Assembly (NCBI GenBank): GCA_036924285.1
Contig: JAYKYS010000011.1
Coordinates: 1,054,001 to 1,118,000, forward strand
Source: Asterella californica
Taxonomy: Eukaryota; Streptophyta; Marchantiopsida; Marchantiales; Aytoniaceae
Length of the DNA stretch: 64,000 bases
Direction of reading: 5' to 3'
Below are positions 59,501 to 64,000 of the stretch, in pieces (the stretch's first letter is position 1; each line of letters opens with the position of its first letter). The notes under the pieces were generated by a model. It saw nothing but the letters and a program-made list of their open reading frames with translations. It ran no database searches and had not been told where the DNA came from. The position numbers and the translations under genes are program-made.

Positions 59501-59774
59501 TTCTCAACATGTCCATGAGTGTCTTCTTCCTCTCCTTGACCGAAGGTTAAGTCGTTTCGTATCATGTTTTGAGCCATCGAGAGTAAAACCAAAGTCAGCG
59601 TCTGAGGATTACAGTGTGTTCATGCAAGTTTTCGGTGCCAGGAAGGAAGGTCCAAAAGGGGCTTGCCAGCAAGCTACGGAGATTCGAGTGGCCGTCGTCT
59701 CATGTCATCGTACGAGTCGGGAAATCCATAAGGAAGCATCACATGTGCAGAGTATATTCAGGTGGAAATGGTCC
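56529..59774. other. Spacer, no gene recognised
   Basis: Several open frames of 100-148 codons on both strands (for example 58280-58726 minus, 58551-58997 plus) overlap one another and show no domain or splice context. Confidence 0.4.
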
Positions 59775-59850
59775 TGCAGTAGAGAACACGCGACGCAATG
59801 AATAGCCAACGGATGGGAAGACCCCATCAAGCCAGTAGACGTGATCGGAA
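59775..59850 (-). repeat. Dispersed repeat, copy C (partial)
   Basis: The minus strand has TGGCTTGATGGGGTCTTCCC, CATCCGTTGGCTATTCATTG and CGTCGCGTGTTCTC. This is the 3' half of the repeat at 22247-22395 and the least mutated copy of that half. Confidence 0.75.
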
Positions 59851-62800
59851 TGAGCAACCACAAATGGAGTTAGAAGCTGTTTATGTACATGAATGTCAAC
59901 ATGCAAGTTGACAGGAAATTCATAACGAGGACAAATTGGTCTAGACCTATGTCTTGAATTCACATACGTAACACAAGCTTCTCTGCTGTCTGTACCAGGG
60001 AAGTTTCGTCCGTTCCATGTGGCATTTTGTCCGGCTTCTTTCGGATATCTTCTGCGTGGGAGGTTTAACACTCCAGGGTCGACACTGGAAAACTGCAGCA
60101 TCTTCCTGATACGTTAAAAGCTTTTCCAAAGAAGTGACAAACGAGTAATTTACTAACTGATTGTAAAGTGGAGCGAATCCAGAAAGATTGCCTAGGCCCG
60201 ATCTAATCTGCTAAGCTCGATCATCGGAATGCTCGTGATATCGGCAGCATTTGCTGTCTTCCGGATAGTACATGTTCGACTTCTGATCTGAATGTGTTGA
60301 AATACTCCCTGCAGCACAAGCGTCAAACCCTCCGGTCAGAAAGTGACAAACTGAACGCCTGCTGCCAGAAACATCGACGATCCAGAATAACTATCAATCT
60401 AAACCAGAGCACCTGTCCGCCGCTTGTTGAACTTTTCAAGCGCAACAAGCACATTTCCCATGGCGGACGGGACCCTAATTCTCAGAGACTTCTGTTGCAT
60501 GTTGTGTGGAGAATCTATGGCTCACACAAGGTTCTCTTTCTAAACTTGTAGCGTCCAGCTCACTCCTCGAAATTCACATATCCTCACCAGTCAGCTAAGG
60601 GATTAGAAACCTTCTGAGCCTTAACGTATGAAACTTCGATACTTACCCAAGACTCACTTTACATGAAATCTTCAGTACCCAGTGCACGACACACAAATCC
60701 ATTGCAAACTACCAGTTGGATGCGTGGCACAGTAAATCAACATTGCCACACAGAAGGATCATTACGAGGATCAGCTGGTTGCAACGAGAACAGAGACTGA
60801 TCTCATGAAGTACCCCGGTTACAGGTCACAGCAATCTTCAGGCAGCAGGCTCAATGCTGAATGCCCAAGAATAGCGCAGCCCTGACCCTGTTACTGATGC
60901 AAGGCCGCACCATATAATGTCCTTTCGTAGCAAATATTCAGACTTAGCATCCTACAAAGTTACATAACCGCCTGAATGAGTGGCCATTTAGCTCGAACGC
61001 GACTCGCCTATTGCTATCTAGAGATAAATTTCTAACACCTTGTATTAGTCGCTTCCTGTCTTCTGACACACCAATCCCCTGTTTTCTTCCATCTACCTTT
61101 ATAAGAAACTGAGCGTTGTGTGAGCTGAAATTTGAAGCTGATATCCATTTTTATCACTGGTGGGTCTAGCTATGCCTGTCGAGACAAGGCAAAGTACTTG
61201 GAGACCAAAAACCACGAGAAGAAGCACTCCCCGGCCTGAAGCCAGGCATGCAAGGCGTAATGTTTGTCTGACCGATAGATTATTCTCTACAAGCAGTAGA
61301 ATGAGATAGGTACGAAATGACAGCAATAACATAGTCCTGTGATTCAAGTGTAAGTTGTTTTGCAGTGTCAAAGGAGATTGTTCTAATGTTTTGGAAGAAA
61401 GACCCTCTCCGAAGAATAGTACTGACCTTAACATGACGAATGCGAGCCGGAAGCAAAAGAGGCCAAGAATTACGAAGTGATCCATCGCGCGCTACTGCAG
61501 CTACAAAGTTTACAAGTTTTTAGTAAAAGCACCGACCGATACCATTGCTATCCAGCGAATACAACTGAAGCTTGCCAACCGTCATGGGTGATACAGCATT
61601 GTGCGCATAGCAAGTCGTGGCCCGTGACCATCTGTGAGGAGGAGAAAGATGTAGAGAATGAGATGTTCACATTTTGTAAATGGCTGATGCCGAAGCTCGC
61701 GCGAAATCGAGGTCCTCGGAGAAGGTCTGTCGTGGTTCACCTGTGTGTATTGCATAGGAGGGACTCCGAGCTGATTGAGGACGCAAGAACTAAAACTCGA
61801 TGAAGAAACTCGAACGGAACTCTAGAACGAGCTTAAATTCGTCGCAGATTCGCTCGTCGCATGTTGGTGGCTGCGTTGGACATGACACGTTCCTAACAAA
61901 GAGGTATACCGGGCATCGTCATCATCAAACTTGCGGAAGGAGCTAGGATCGATCCCAGCCACCAGTACGACCGAGGCACGAGTTAACGATGTCTCAGTAT
62001 CTGTCCGGAACTCGGCTTGCGCTTGCAGTTGTCTGCCCTCTACCTTCAGATCAGACGTTTCGGAAGGGAGCACACATTGTATATGTCCGTTTACCATGCC
62101 CGAGTTACCCGAATTCTGGCTTGAAGGTAGCTCTTCGATGTGTGGAGTTCAGTTGCACAATCCACGAGGAACTGCTTGCCTGTGGATGGTCCGCCTAATA
62201 ACTTTGAGAGTAGAGGGAGAGAGCAAGTGGAAAGTGGAGGGAGTTGGTGGAGGATGGGAGAAAACGGTGGAGGCTTCTCGAAATCGCTGCTCTTGTGGGC
62301 AGAGAAGGAGGACAATGAGTGATGGTAGCCTGCAGCAAGCAGTTATGCAGGGGAAGCGAAGATTGATGGGTCGAAATATTCAGATACTGCTTACGGGCTG
62401 GCTAGACAGATACAACACAGTCGAGCGGCCTGCAACCTGCCTCATCGTTCTTGCTGAAAGGGCAGGACGTTGCTGGCATATATTGACATGTGAGAATCTT
62501 CCTTGCAAGAAGGGGAAAGAAAAGGCCCAGGTCAGAAAATGGGCTCCCACCCCCTTTCCATGAAAATCTTTTCCCTCCCATACCTGACTCGGAGAAGTAG
62601 GAGACACGAGCTGGACAGAGTGCATGCAGAAAAAAGGTTATGATAAACAGCGTTACCTTCCCACAAGGATCTTAGACAGTAGCAGTAACTAGCTAACATG
62701 CTTATAGCAAGATGACTTCATCATCAGTGAGGTGCGAGCTCGTAGCTACCGGTTTGTTCAAGACGATAAGGGGAGGAGGAGACAGACACAGGTACAGTAC

Positions 62801-64000
62801 CGTAGATGCTTCACTGACGAATACGGCGCAATCCAAGGACGTCCTTGTGGGTACAGCGAAGAGGCTGAACAAAAGCGAAGGACTTGGTGGGTCTATCATC
62901 AAGGCAGGCTCTGTCAATCTCGTCGTACGGTTCAGACCACATGCCTCTTCTTTCTTTCTGCTGTGTCGCCTCGCTATCCTTCTGGCTTCTGCTTGGATTT
63001 GATTGATACAGTAGTGGCATGTGTGTTTGCTTCCATATGTTCCTCTCCAATATAAGCTAGTACCGCCGCGTGGGGATTCTGGGGAAGGATCACAGGCTGA
63101 TGATGATTATGGCGACACGGTCGACGGGCCCACGTGTTCCTCCGGGGAGCAGATTCAGCAGCAGTCTCGCTGATGTTGACGTTCACCTTTTGCACTACTT
63201 ACCCTCCAAATCAGAGAAGGAAGTTGTAGCTCGCTATCTCTCCACTAGCCGACACGAGCATTCATTTTGCAACGAGCAATAATTCGAACTCGTTTGATAA
63301 TCATTCATTTTTTAGCTAGTGCTGAAAGTCGAGGTGAATCTTCCTTTAGCTTTTTATTCTGTCGCGGTTATTCAACTCTAATAGTTACTTTCCATTGTAG
63401 CAGAAAAGTTCTTGTATAATGGATCGTTCTTCTCGTGCACCAGTGAAGAGAAAGGACGAAGTATTTTCAGTTCGGTCTTTTTGAAGTACGTGCTTTCAAG
63501 CGGTCCTTGTTAACTAACGAAAGTTTCATGCTAACTAACGAAAGTATTAAGAATTGATGTGCTGATATCAGTATATAGTAAAAGAATCGATTACTATCGT
63601 GTTTACAGTCATCAAAGTTTTATTATTATTGCTGATTACTGTGTGCTTATAATAATCGATCTCGTTTACTCCTCTTGGATGATTCATGCACTGTGTCGAA
63701 GTATTGTGCTGTGGTAACCCACATTGTACCACAAACCATCCCTTTTACAATTTTTTTGTTAAATGAAATCATTTTTTGTTTACACCACCTAAGTATTATG
63801 GTTACAAAGGTTTAGACGGTAATCCCGGTGTAAAAGCTCATAGGAGCTCGGCAGAAGGGTACATAAGAAACTCCTTTCCGGGAAACTTTTTGGCTAAAGC
63901 TTTGCATAAAATGATTATTCCGATACGTCGAAGACAGAGAAAGCCAACGAACGGACTAAGGAAAGGGTAGTTGGACTATAGTTGGAGAGTTACCAGGTTA
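59851..64000. other. Spacer to the window end, no gene recognised
   Basis: Open frames such as 61099-61485 (minus), 61931-62563 (plus) and 62712-63055 (plus) overlap frames on the other strand and contain nothing I recognise. From about 63290 the sequence is AT-rich; TAACTAACGAAAGT is duplicated at 63511-63545. Confidence 0.4.

Overview
The window looks like nuclear DNA of a streptophyte plant, probably bryophyte-grade. The evidence is one intron-rich plastid-protease gene of the plant DEGP2 type with a likely transit peptide, a chromovirus primed by the plant initiator tRNA-Met sequence, and decayed Ty3/gypsy and LINE-like copies of kinds I associate with mosses and lycophytes. The species cannot be fixed from the sequence. 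Gene density is very low: one convincing host gene in 64 kb, the rest mobile elements, their relics, repeats and unassignable spacer.

Layout. 1-6857: an almost complete, apparently intact and very young Ty3/gypsy chromovirus on the minus strand (LTRs differ at one base over the 656 bp that can be compared; the left LTR runs off the window). 7308-7644: a small MITE-like element. 7776-8759: an older solo LTR of the same chromovirus family in opposite orientation. 8760-24189: spacer with no gene I can recognise, holding a G22 tract, a GA microsatellite and two inverted copies of a ~150-bp dispersed repeat. 24190-24624: the 3' end of a LINE-like element with a restriction-like endonuclease, abutting a remarkable 0.9-kb array of two alternating palindromes (24640-25549). 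25600-28035: a decayed multi-exon gene that ends in a plant FCP1/NIF-like phosphatase domain. 28780-29130: a second, unrelated set of small palindromes.

31670-38800 (minus) is the centrepiece: a DEGP2-type Deg/HtrA protease whose 21 exons can be joined in frame to a 640-residue protein with the His217-Asp248-Ser326 triad. 39560-50800 is AT-rich and contains hairpin repeats, a decayed gypsy pol (46629-48333, minus) and two long, diverged, inverted arms on either side of it. 51700-52970 carries two tandem repeats (about 182 bp and 157 bp periods). 53331-56528 is a broken LINE-type reverse transcriptase bracketed by ~175-bp direct repeats, an unexpected architecture. 56529-64000 has no gene I can support.

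The items do not form a pathway. DEGP2 is the only gene with a cellular role; the remainder records successive waves of insertion, in which the chromovirus is recent and the gypsy, LINE and phosphatase copies are decayed.
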